Part shown: positions 53,908 to 61,192 of the stretch, one piece after another
Layout: each line of letters starts with the position of its first letter
How positions within the stretch are numbered: the first letter of the stretch is position 1
Assembly: GCF_029167645.1 (NCBI RefSeq)
Contig: NZ_CP119147.1
Span: 3,924,501 to 3,988,500 of the forward strand
Source of the DNA: Streptomyces sp. AM 2-1-1
Lineage (GTDB): Bacteria; Actinomycetota; Actinomycetes; Streptomycetales; Streptomycetaceae
Direction of reading: 5' to 3'
DNA: 64,000 bases
Translations under genes and position numbers: made by a program
Notes under the pieces: generated by a model
Seen by the model: the letters and a program-made list of their open reading frames with translations, nothing else
What the model was told of the DNA's origin: nothing
The model's database searches: none

Positions 53908-55395
53908 GTGCGTTCGTTCAGCGGAAAGATCGTTGTCTTCACCGCGCTACCCCTGGAGTATCGAGCCATGCGGGCGCGGGTTCAGGGGCCAGAGCGTATC
54001 GATCATGAGTCAGGGACGATCTTCGAGCGCGGCCGGATCCCAGGGACGAACTGGGAGGTATACCTCGCTCGAGTTGGTCAGGGAAACCAGGGCGCAGCCA
54101 TTCTCACTGAGCGCGCTATTCAGATGATTGGCCCGGATGCCGTCTTCTTCACAGGCATCGCCGGCAGCATGAAACACGACATCGCGCTGGGTGATGTGAT
54201 CGTCGCGACCCGCGTTTTCGCGTATCACGGAGGGAAACAGGAGGAAACTTTTAAGACCCGGCCCGAGACGTGGCCAGCATCGCACCGCCTCGAGCAGGCA
54301 GCCCACTTCGCCGTGCTGGACCCTCACTGGGCGCAGGCTCTACTGCCTGCGGACCGAGAAACCCCCGAAGTCCACTTCAAGCCGATCGCTGCTGGCGAGG
54401 TGGTGGTGAACGCCCAGACCTCCATGCTGCAGGATCTCCTAGACGTGCACTACAACGGCGTCGCGGCAATTGAGACGGAGGGAGGGGGCTTCGCAGGCGC
54501 CGCGTCTATGGCCGACCAAGTTCCGGCACTGGTCATCCGAGGAATTAGCGACCGAGCTGACGGCAGCAAGCAGAGCACGGATAGAGGCGGCTTCCAGCTC
54601 ATCGCTGCCGACAACGCCGCGGCTCTGACGATTGCCGCCATCCAGGCGCTGACCTACCCCGAGCCAGTCGGGGTCGAGTTGCCAGCTTCACGCTCCGGCA
54701 CCACGGGCACCCCTCCCATCGCCAGGGCTCTCGTCGGGCATCCGCTTGAAGAGCCTCTGTCGGTCGCCTGGCGCAAAGAGTTGCTACGACCATGGTCAAG
54801 TGAAAGCGCCACGATGGAAGTTCACCTACTTCCGGAGGGCAGCCTGCGATTGCCCGTGCGACAGATGAACCAGCTCCGGGACGAGCTTGTCTCCCTGGGG
54901 CGGTCGGAGGGGTTCTTCACAGCCACCGAAGAAGTGTCCAGCGTTCTCGAAACCGACTTCGCCGCTGCCTATGTCCGTGACTCAAGGCAGGGGCGCTGCG
55001 TCGGTCTGGCAGTTACTCGGTCCGGTCAGCGAAGCTGCTGGGAATCACTGCCTCGATCGAGCGGCATGCACATGCCAGTCCTTGATCCAGACCACACCCA
55101 GAAGCGTGTGGCTGAACTGCTTCAGCTCCTGCTGTGTCTCCACGATCTCCCGGGAACCAAATTTGCGCCCGCAGTCGCCCTCGACCCCGCCGAGCTCCTG
55201 ACCGTGATGAGCCTAGAAGCCGCCAGGGCCTCCAACAGCGCTGTCCTAGCGCGCAACGGCGGCGGTGGCCCAGTGCAAGTCCTGCCCGACGAGGTCTGGG
55301 ACGCCGCGATCATTGGCGCCGCGGTGCCGATAATCGCTGAGGAACTCACCCTGCGGCTCATGCATCATTTCCGGAGTCCGCACAATTCCCGGTAG
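53908..55395 (+). CDS. Nucleosidase-domain fusion protein (PNP/UDP superfamily N-terminus)
   Basis: A 495-residue protein from GTG. Residues about 8-250 form a nucleoside phosphorylase/MTA-SAH nucleosidase fold: VVFTALPLEYRAM, then VFFTGIAGSMKHDIALGDVI, AAIETEGGGFAGAASM (substrate-binding Glu) and ALVIRGISDRADGSKQ (catalytic Asp). The remaining half (about 280-495) is a helical region without clear similarity. Nucleosidase domains fused to effector-associated or NTPase parts are a known theme in bacterial immunity. They deplete nucleotides or act as sensors. The gene is divergent from a membrane protein gene. Confidence 0.78.
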   Translation: MRSFSGKIVVFTALPLEYRAMRARVQGPERIDHESGTIFERGRIPGTNWEVYLARVGQGNQGAAILTERAIQMIGPDAVFFTGIAGSMKHDIALGDVIVATRVFAYHGGKQEETFKTRPETWPASHRLEQAAHFAVLDPHWAQALLPADRETPEVHFKPIAAGEVVVNAQTSMLQDLLDVHYNGVAAIETEGGGFAGAASMADQVPALVIRGISDRADGSKQSTDRGGFQLIAADNAAALTIAAIQALTYPEPVGVELPASRSGTTGTPPIARALVGHPLEEPLSVAWRKELLRPWSSESATMEVHLLPEGSLRLPVRQMNQLRDELVSLGRSEGFFTATEEVSSVLETDFAAAYVRDSRQGRCVGLAVTRSGQRSCWESLPRSSGMHMPVLDPDHTQKRVAELLQLLLCLHDLPGTKFAPAVALDPAELLTVMSLEAARASNSAVLARNGGGGPVQVLPDEVWDAAIIGAAVPIIAEELTLRLMHHFRSPHNSR

Positions 55396-55717
55396 TTCTG
55401 GGTCCAACTTCTCCCCTAGCCGCGGACGCAAGCCAGATCGGTTCAAAGCCGTTGGCGGGGAACTCACGGGCACCGCTGGCGCCCTCCGTTGCCATCTCGG
55501 CTGCGAGCCGAAGCCCTCTTCCCTGAAAGTTCGGCGATGAGCGAGCGACGCGGCTCCGCAGCGCGCCGAACCTGGTCGAGGGCTGCGAGGGTGGGCAAGA
55601 GACCTGGATGACGCCCGTCCGACGCTTGATCCGATCGAGCGTCCAGTGGTCCGACAAGCTGTGCGTATCCGGCCTCTTGGCCAGCTCCTGCTCCGGCACG
55701 GCGAACAGTGCCTCGCA
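55396..55717. other. Stretch without a supported gene
   Basis: Several overlapping frames on both strands, none convincing. A minus-strand frame with AALDQVRRAAEPRRSLIAEL near 55490-55560 has a natural-looking helix and may be a decayed small gene. Confidence 0.45.
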
Positions 55718-55921
55718 TCAGGTGCAGACCGCGTCGAGAGCAGTGGTGAGGGCAGCTGCCAATGTGAGGGTCGCCCCGAAGGCGACGGCCGCACGTGTCA
55801 CAGCCTGCGGATAGGTGGCACTGTCGCGGCGGGCCAGATATCCAGCCGCCCCGGCGACCAGCACAGCGACAAGTGCAGTCAGGGTGCAACAGACCACGAT
55901 CATTCCTGCCCGAACAGACAT
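55718..55921 (-). CDS. Small two-span membrane protein
   Basis: A 67-residue protein with two hydrophobic segments (GMIVVCCTLTALVAVLVAGA and AAVAFGATLTLAAALTTALD). AAAAAAGGAGT precedes its ATG as a strong ribosome site. It is divergent from the large STAND-like gene. Holin-like or accessory-membrane roles are possible; no family is recognised. Confidence 0.65.
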   Translation of the reverse strand: MSVRAGMIVVCCTLTALVAVLVAGAAGYLARRDSATYPQAVTRAAVAFGATLTLAAALTTALDAVCT

Positions 55922-56062
55922 AGAGGGACTCCTTTTTTACGGCGGTGAGGGCTCCGGTGTCGTGGTTCAACCTGCTCCAGAACGTGTTCGCAAGTGTTCG
56001 GCGCGGAGAAGATGAACACCTGCGAACGTCGGACTACCTCAAGCATCGATAAGGGAGTGAGC

Positions 56063-58651
56063 GTGACCTTGGACGGTCCATCCGAGGGGACGGCCGCGCG
56101 CCAGCGGTTGCAGGCGTTCCTGGAAGAGGGCTTGGCCGCCACACGGATGAGTAAGTCTCAGCTGGCGGTGCGCGTGGGTTTGGGACGAACGACCGTAAGC
56201 CAAGCGTTCAGCAGCACCGCGCCTCTGCCGTCAGCGCAAACTGTGGCTGTGATGGCGCGTGCTCTACGTCTGGAGGTGCGTCCTCTACTGGACTTGCGTA
56301 CCGCCGCACTTCATGCGGAATCGGCACGCACGCCGATTCCGGAGATCGCCGGCACCCCGCTCCCTCTGGGAAGCCCCATCCACCACTGGGATCCATACGA
56401 CTTGGGGGTGCAGCCGACCTCTGACGTGGCGAACGACCACGATTCCTGGGAGTCCAGCGAACCACCCATTTCCCGGCGGCCGGGCGCGGGAAGCATGCCT
56501 ATCTATGTCAGCCGCGCGCATGACAGAGGGCTAGCCGAAGTGGTGAGGGCCGCAGCTGAGGGGGACAGCGCGATGGCTGTGGTGGTGGGTTGGTCCTCAA
56601 CAGGGAAGACCCGGGCGTGCTGGGAGGCCGTACGATCGTTGAGCGACGGTGAATGGAGACTGTGGCGGCCCGTTGATCCGATCGAAGCCGAAACGGCCCT
56701 CGCTGAATCTTCGCGCGTCGGTCCTCGCACGGTGGTGTGGCTGAATGAATCCCAGCGTTTCCTGGACGCAGGCGGTGGACGGGGCGAGCGTATCGCCGTA
56801 GGTCTTCGTCGCTTGCTCAGCGCCCCGGAGTGCGCTCCCGTGTTGGTGCTCGGCACTTTGTGGCCAGTGCACGCCAATCGGTACAGCGCAGTGCCTCAGC
56901 ACGATGCCGGCGATCTGCACGCACACGCAAGAGAGCTGCTAGCAGGGCGATTGCTCATCGTGCCGGACCAGTTTGATCATGCTGCAATGGGCAAGGCCGA
57001 ACGACTGGCCGCCGACGGCGATCAACAGCTTGCCCACGCTCTACGGCACGTCACCGGTGGGCAGCTGACTCAGTTTCTGGCTGGAGCACCAGAACTTGTG
57101 CGCCGGTATCGCAGCGTCTCGCCGAAAGCGCGGGCCGTGATTCATGCCGCGATCGACGCTCGCAGGCTCGGTACAGGCCAAGATCTCCCCCTAGCCTTCC
57201 TCGCGCAGGCGGCCGAGGACTACCTCACAGACGCGGAGTACGACCTGCTGGATGACGACTGGGTCGATCAAGCCGTAACTGAGTCAACGGGGCACGTCCG
57301 CGGCTATCTTGCCCCGCTGCGTGTGATGCGGCCTCGTCGAAGCGGCTACACCACCGAGGAACAGCAGTCCCCGCCCGACGTGCACCTGCGCTTGGCGGAC
57401 TACCTCGAGCAGATCGGTCGACTGGAGAGATGGCCCCTTTGCCCACCCGAGTCATTCTGGGCGGCGGCACATGGCCTCCTCACAAATGCAGATGATCTAG
57501 CACAGCTCGCGAACGCCGCCGCAAACCGGCACCGAAGCTACTGGGCCACACAACTGTTGGTCCAAGCGGGCTCTCTCGGTGAGCCCAGCGCACTTCTGCA
57601 CTTCGCGCACGCACTCAGGAGATCGGGACGCCACGACGTTGCGGAAGAGCTCTACTCGAAGGCCGCACAAACAGGTTTCGAGTACGCCCAGGCGTCGGTG
57701 GTCGAGAACCGTGAACAGGCAGGTGAAGCCAGCGAGGCTGAGCGCTTGGCGAGGATATCCGCGTCAAGAGAAGGGGCCATGGCTCTGGAGCGACTCGCGA
57801 TACTGCGGGGCGAGAAGGGTGACATCGTGGGCGCCGTGCGTTTGGCACGTGAGGCCGCGACGATGGGCCATACGTATGGGTTGGTATCGGTGTCAGCGAT
57901 GTGCGAGAGGGGCGGGGACAGTGATACTGCCGAGGTTCTTGCATGGGAGGCTGCTGCGATCGGCGAGCCTGCTGCTCTCGTCAGCCTAGTGACACAACGA
58001 GTGGAGACCAGTCGCGACGACGAAGCGTATCGCCTGGCTTGTCAGGCCGCCGAGACTGGCGAGCCCGCATGCATGATTATTCTGGGGTTGTTTTGGGCGG
58101 AGGCGGGTCATCGTGCTGCAGCACGCGAGTTGTACGAGCAGACGCTGCGCATGTGTCCAATCGGCGTCGGCACTTCAGCACTTCAGCTGAACATCCATGC
58201 CACCATGCTGACGGCTCTCGGAGAGTCTGACCAGGCTGAGGAGCTGTACGAGCAGGCTGCCGAACTGGGGCACAGGGACTCTCGGTACAGTCTGCTGGCG
58301 ATACGTGAGAGATCCGGCGACCACGCCGAGGCCGAGGCAATGGCGCGGCAGGCTGCTGAAGCCGGTGACCCCGGCTTTCTGCTCGACCTCGCAGAACTTC
58401 GGGGCGCTGCTGGCGACAGCATCGCGGCTGAAGCCCTCGCCTGGGAGGCAGCCGGATACGGCTATCCGTTGGCTCTGGCCCATTTGGCTCGCATGGCAGA
58501 AGGAACCGGTGACACCGCCGAGGCAGAGAGTCGGGCGTTGCTGGCCACCAACGCTGGGGACGTCAACGCCATCCGCTTCCTCAGAGAGACCCGGGCCCGG
58601 TTTTGGCCCCATGGCCTGGAGCCCGACGGTACTCCCTCCGGCCCGTGGTGA
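56063..58651 (+). CDS. HTH / P-loop / TPR-Sel1 repeat STAND-like protein
   Basis: An 862-residue, multi-domain protein. An N-terminal XRE-type HTH (EEGLAATRMSKSQLAVRVGL, then GRTTVSQAFSSTAPLPSAQT; residues about 15-70) is followed by an NTPase region with Walker A VVGWSSTGKTRACWEAVRSL near 175-190 and a Walker-B-like RTVVWLNESQRFLDA. The C-terminal about 380 residues are TPR/Sel1-type repeats (HDVAEELYSKAAQTGFEYAQ; SDQAEELYEQAAELGHRDSR; DHAEAEAMARQAAEAGDPGF). The layout is that of STAND sensors or regulators: repeats sense, NTPase switches, HTH acts. AAGGGAG five bases before the GTG at 56063 sets the start; in-frame starts back to 55994 exist. Confidence 0.78.
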   Translation: MTLDGPSEGTAARQRLQAFLEEGLAATRMSKSQLAVRVGLGRTTVSQAFSSTAPLPSAQTVAVMARALRLEVRPLLDLRTAALHAESARTPIPEIAGTPLPLGSPIHHWDPYDLGVQPTSDVANDHDSWESSEPPISRRPGAGSMPIYVSRAHDRGLAEVVRAAAEGDSAMAVVVGWSSTGKTRACWEAVRSLSDGEWRLWRPVDPIEAETALAESSRVGPRTVVWLNESQRFLDAGGGRGERIAVGLRRLLSAPECAPVLVLGTLWPVHANRYSAVPQHDAGDLHAHARELLAGRLLIVPDQFDHAAMGKAERLAADGDQQLAHALRHVTGGQLTQFLAGAPELVRRYRSVSPKARAVIHAAIDARRLGTGQDLPLAFLAQAAEDYLTDAEYDLLDDDWVDQAVTESTGHVRGYLAPLRVMRPRRSGYTTEEQQSPPDVHLRLADYLEQIGRLERWPLCPPESFWAAAHGLLTNADDLAQLANAAANRHRSYWATQLLVQAGSLGEPSALLHFAHALRRSGRHDVAEELYSKAAQTGFEYAQASVVENREQAGEASEAERLARISASREGAMALERLAILRGEKGDIVGAVRLAREAATMGHTYGLVSVSAMCERGGDSDTAEVLAWEAAAIGEPAALVSLVTQRVETSRDDEAYRLACQAAETGEPACMIILGLFWAEAGHRAAARELYEQTLRMCPIGVGTSALQLNIHATMLTALGESDQAEELYEQAAELGHRDSRYSLLAIRERSGDHAEAEAMARQAAEAGDPGFLLDLAELRGAAGDSIAAEALAWEAAGYGYPLALAHLARMAEGTGDTAEAESRALLATNAGDVNAIRFLRETRARFWPHGLEPDGTPSGPW

Positions 58652-59137
58652 TCATTCATGCAGCCCGGTGCTCAATCGCCTGCACAGCGCCCAGGGGTAG
58701 ACGCAACTGGAGGGAGTGCCGTATGAGACCGGTTCATCGGTTTGGGCAGCGGTAGCTGGCAGGTTTGGGGAATAAGCGCACCGACCGGTCACCCAGTGCA
58801 CTAATCAGGGCCTCTGGCCAGCCGGAACGCAGACTTGCTCTGGTCGCATTTCTGGTTACATTCGCCTCTCTACGGCACGGCACGGCACGCCCGCCCGCAA
58901 GCTGGATGCGTGCCGCAGGTCAGAACGCTTTTGGTCATTCCCGCACCGCCAGACGACCATTTGAAAGCGTGTGGCTGCAAAGCGGTCATGGGCCCGGAGT
59001 GCGTGAGCGCTGCGTGAGCGGACGGGGCGGCACCGGATGGATCGGGTGATACGCGTAGCGAGCGGTTCAGGTCTCCTACCTGGGGAAACGGGATTCACAG
59101 GCACTGCACAGCACCACCCGGGATGATCTTGCAGGCC
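58652..59137. other. Gene-free right end of island 2
   Basis: Contains the right arm repeats (59000-59021) and nothing else I can support. A CGGCACGGCACGGCACG microsatellite lies near 58873-58889. Confidence 0.6.
59000..59021. repeat. Integrase arm-type repeats, right end of island 2
   Basis: Exact copy of 46462-46483 (two tandem TGCGTGAGCG units), same orientation, 117 bases inside the right att repeat. Confidence 0.8.
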
Positions 59138-59185
59138 CTTGTAATGCGTAGGTCGTCGGTTCGAATCCGACAGGGGGCTCGGTGA
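59138..59185 (+). repeat. att repeat, right end of island 2
   Basis: 48-bp exact copy of the tRNA-Thr 3' half and flank (46328-46375). The missing 5' part means it is not a functional tRNA. Confidence 0.92.
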
Positions 59186-59224
59186 GAAGCCCAGCTCAGA
59201 CACTGTCTGAGCTGGGCTTCTCCC
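59184..59224 (+). terminator. Terminator beyond island 2 (native tRNA terminator)
   Basis: GAGAAGCCCAGCTCAGACA pairs with TGTCTGAGCTGGGCTTCTC across a minimal loop and is followed by CCCTTTTC. After excision it would directly follow the tRNA-Thr gene. Confidence 0.88.
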
Positions 59225-59397
59225 TTTTCGGCTGCATCTCCGCCGCGATCACCGCAGGCTGGGAGGAACCGCCTGCCGGGTCTCGTCGGGCTGAGGAGCA
59301 CCCCTATTGCGGGGACATAGTCGGGACGCATCCGGACAACGCCCCGCGCCCCCTCCCGCCGCCCGCGACCGAGCGGCCGCGAGCGGCTGCGGCGGTG

Positions 59398-60102
59398 TCA
59401 GGCGAGCTTGTGGCGGCCGCCGCCCTCGACGTGGATCGTCTCGCCGGAGACGAACCCGGCGCGCAGGAGCCACATCACCGCGTCCACGACGTCGTCGCTC
59501 GTGCCGTGTCGGCCGGTCAGGGTCGTCGCGGCGCTTCTGCTCAGCAGGGCGGCCTTTCCTTCGCCCAGGCGGTCCCAGGCACCCGAGTCCACGACACCGG
59601 GCGATACGGCGTTCACGCGTACCGGGGCCAGATCGGCCGCCAGATGACGCGCGGCGTACTCGACCGCACCGTTGGTGGTCCCCTTGACGAGGGATCCCGG
59701 CCCCGGGCGCCATCCGACCACGCCGGAGAACAGCACCATCGACCCGGTCGGGCGCAGTACCGGTGCGAAGTGCTTGGCCACCAGCATCGGACCGATCACC
59801 TTCGCCGTGAACGCGGCCAGCAGCTTGTCGTGGTCCAGCTCCCTCGCGCGCACGTCGTGCGGTGCCGAACCCGTCGTCACGATGTGGTCGACGCCGTCCT
59901 TCAACAGCTCCGCCGCGGCCGCGAGCGTCGATTCGTCCTGCAGGTCGCACCGCACGGCTGTGGCGCCGATCTCCCTGGCCGCCCCTTCGGCCGCGGTCAG
60001 GTCGCGGGCGCCCACCACCACCTCGAAACCGTCCTTGACCGCACGCCGCGCGATCGCCGCGCCGAGTGCCCGTGCACCGCCGATGACCAGGATCCGCTCC
60101 AT
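59398..60102 (-). CDS. Short-chain dehydrogenase/reductase-like protein lacking the catalytic Tyr
   Basis: A 234-residue Rossmann protein: ILVIGGARALGAAIARRAVK (cofactor loop), VRCDLQDEST, then VLFSGVVGWRPGPGSLVKGT where SDR enzymes have Ser and YxxxK. Here the Lys is kept (SLVKG) but the Tyr position is Gly, so ordinary oxidoreductase chemistry is doubtful. VRVNAVSPGVVDSGAWDRLG and the C-terminal FVSGETIHVEGGGRHKLA are normal. The ATG at 60102 has AAGGAG upstream. Divergent from an HxlR regulator gene across a palindrome, which probably controls it. Confidence 0.82.
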   Translation of the reverse strand: MERILVIGGARALGAAIARRAVKDGFEVVVGARDLTAAEGAAREIGATAVRCDLQDESTLAAAAELLKDGVDHIVTTGSAPHDVRARELDHDKLLAAFTAKVIGPMLVAKHFAPVLRPTGSMVLFSGVVGWRPGPGSLVKGTTNGAVEYAARHLAADLAPVRVNAVSPGVVDSGAWDRLGEGKAALLSRSAATTLTGRHGTSDDVVDAVMWLLRAGFVSGETIHVEGGGRHKLA

Positions 60103-60147
60103 GGAACACACTCCTTCTCGTGGGGACGGATCCGACGGTATAGATTT

Positions 60148-60159
60148 GATACCGGTATC
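60148..60159. promoter_or_regulatory. Palindromic operator between SDR and HxlR genes
   Basis: Perfect 12-bp palindrome GATACCGGTATC, overlapping a second inverted repeat GGTAT-AGATTTG-ATACC (60137-60153), in the 79-base divergent gap. Suits a winged-helix dimer such as HxlR. Confidence 0.65.
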
Positions 60160-60181
60160 TTCAACGCAACCGGAGGCGGCC

Positions 60182-60556
60182 ATGGGTAGGGCGTACGACG
60201 TGATGGCGGCGACATGTCCCAGCCGCACGGTGCTGCACCGGATCGGTGCGCGCTGGACCGTGTTCGTCGTGAACGCCCTGGACGGTGGGCCGCGCCGCTT
60301 CACCGAACTCAAGGGGCACATCCGCGGCATCACGCCGAAGGCCCTGACCGAGACCCTGCGCTCCCTGGAGGCCGACGGTCTGATCAGCCGTCATGATTTC
60401 GGGGAGAACCCGCCCCGTGTCGAGTACGCCCTGACGCCTCTGGGCGACTCCCTGCTCGTGCCGCTGCGCGCGGTGCGGAGCTGGGCCGAGGAGCATGTCC
60501 CGGAGATCGAGCTGGCCCGGTCCCGACGGTCGGACGCCGAGACGGGTACCGGCTGA
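60182..60556 (+). CDS. HxlR-family transcriptional regulator
   Basis: A 124-residue winged-helix protein: CPSRTVLHRIGARWTVFVVN then ALDGGPRRFTELKGHI, RGITPKALTETLRSLEADGL and VEYALTPLGDSLLVPLRAVR. This is the HxlR/YodB layout with a single N-terminal Cys (residue 12) in the position used by redox- or electrophile-sensing members (YodB, HypR). It therefore may respond to quinones or aldehydes that the divergent SDR-like protein relates to. GGAGGCGGCC lies ahead of the ATG. Confidence 0.88.
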   Translation: MGRAYDVMAATCPSRTVLHRIGARWTVFVVNALDGGPRRFTELKGHIRGITPKALTETLRSLEADGLISRHDFGENPPRVEYALTPLGDSLLVPLRAVRSWAEEHVPEIELARSRRSDAETGTG

Positions 60557-60607
60557 GAGAAGCGTTCCCTCAGTCTTCCGGCGCCTGAGATCCCGTGAGG
60601 TCCCCTT

Positions 60608-61024
60608 TCAGGTCGGCAGCGCCGCGTCCAGGTACTCCCGCACCGGCTCGAAGAGCGCGTACGGCACGTACGCCGGGATCTCCGCGTGGGTGACCCAGGC
60701 CACCTCGGCGAGTTCCTCGGGGTCCGCGACGTGGGCGATGCCGTCGACCACGGTGCACGCGGTGTACGACATCAGCCGGCCGGTCTGCGGGTGGACCCGC
60801 TCGCCGAGCGGCGTCACCGCCGCCACGGTCAGCCCGGTCTCCTCCCGGGTCTCGCGTACGGCGGCGTCCTCGCGGGTCTCGCCGGGTTCGACCGCGCCGG
60901 CCGGGAACTGCCAGGAGAGCGGCCCCTCGCTGACCCGGCGGCGCACCATCAGTACGCGCCCGCCGTCCACCACGACGGCGGCGGCGACGCCCGGACGCCC
61001 GTCGGTGCCCTGCTGCTGCGTCAC
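60608..61024 (-). CDS. Nudix hydrolase
   Basis: A 138-residue Nudix protein. The box GAVEPGETREDAAVRETREE with TGL has the full GX5EX7REUXEEXGU pattern with metal-binding Glu residues, and AAAVVVDGGRVLMVRRRVSE is the substrate-loop strand. Housecleaning of nucleoside diphosphate derivatives is the usual role; the specificity is not readable. The start ATG at 61024 gives the usual length. Confidence 0.88.
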   Translation of the reverse strand: MTQQQGTDGRPGVAAAVVVDGGRVLMVRRRVSEGPLSWQFPAGAVEPGETREDAAVRETREETGLTVAAVTPLGERVHPQTGRLMSYTACTVVDGIAHVADPEELAEVAWVTHAEIPAYVPYALFEPVREYLDAALPT

Positions 61025-61122
61025 GTCGGCTCCCCGGCTCCCTGGCGTGGCCGTTCCCGCGCGGCACTCCTACCGCTACGCCACTCCATCCCTGCGCCGA
61101 CCCGCGGCGCGCGAAACGCGAA

Positions 61123-61160
61123 GGGTGCCCGGCGCGGGGTATCACCCGCGCCGGGCACCC
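61123..61160. terminator. Terminator after dnaE
   Basis: Perfect 16-bp arms GGGTGCCCGGCGCGGG and CCCGCGCCGGGCACCC with a 6-nt loop, 33 bases beyond the dnaE stop. Confidence 0.88.
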
Positions 61161-61192
61161 GGAGGCTGATCGCCGAGCGGCCGGTCGACCGG

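Larger units (their letters stand above)
46328..59185. mobile_element. Island 2: integrative element in tRNA-Thr(UGU)
   Basis: A 12.8-kb element bounded by a 48-bp exact direct repeat: 46328-46375 (inside and after the tRNA gene) and 59138-59185. A 22-bp exact repeat lies inside each end (46462-46483, 59000-59021), the layout of integrase arm sites. The integrase remnant lies next to the tRNA. Cargo is a HAD enzyme, an XRE-TPR regulator, a small-gene run, a radical SAM/peptide pair, a phosphotransferase, a membrane/nucleosidase locus and a STAND-like protein. No replication or transfer genes are seen, so it is a genomic island or a degraded integrative element. Confidence 0.88.

Noticed and set aside
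55358..55699. 113-codon minus-strand frame near the nucleosidase gene
   Set aside because: Overlaps the end of the nucleosidase gene, has no conserved segment, and several competing frames exist.
58765..59049. 94-codon plus-strand frame at the right end of island 2
   Set aside because: It runs through the arm repeats and lacks any protein-like pattern or ribosome site.
59131..59180. Second tRNA-Thr gene
   Set aside because: Only the 3' half is present; it is the att repeat of island 2.
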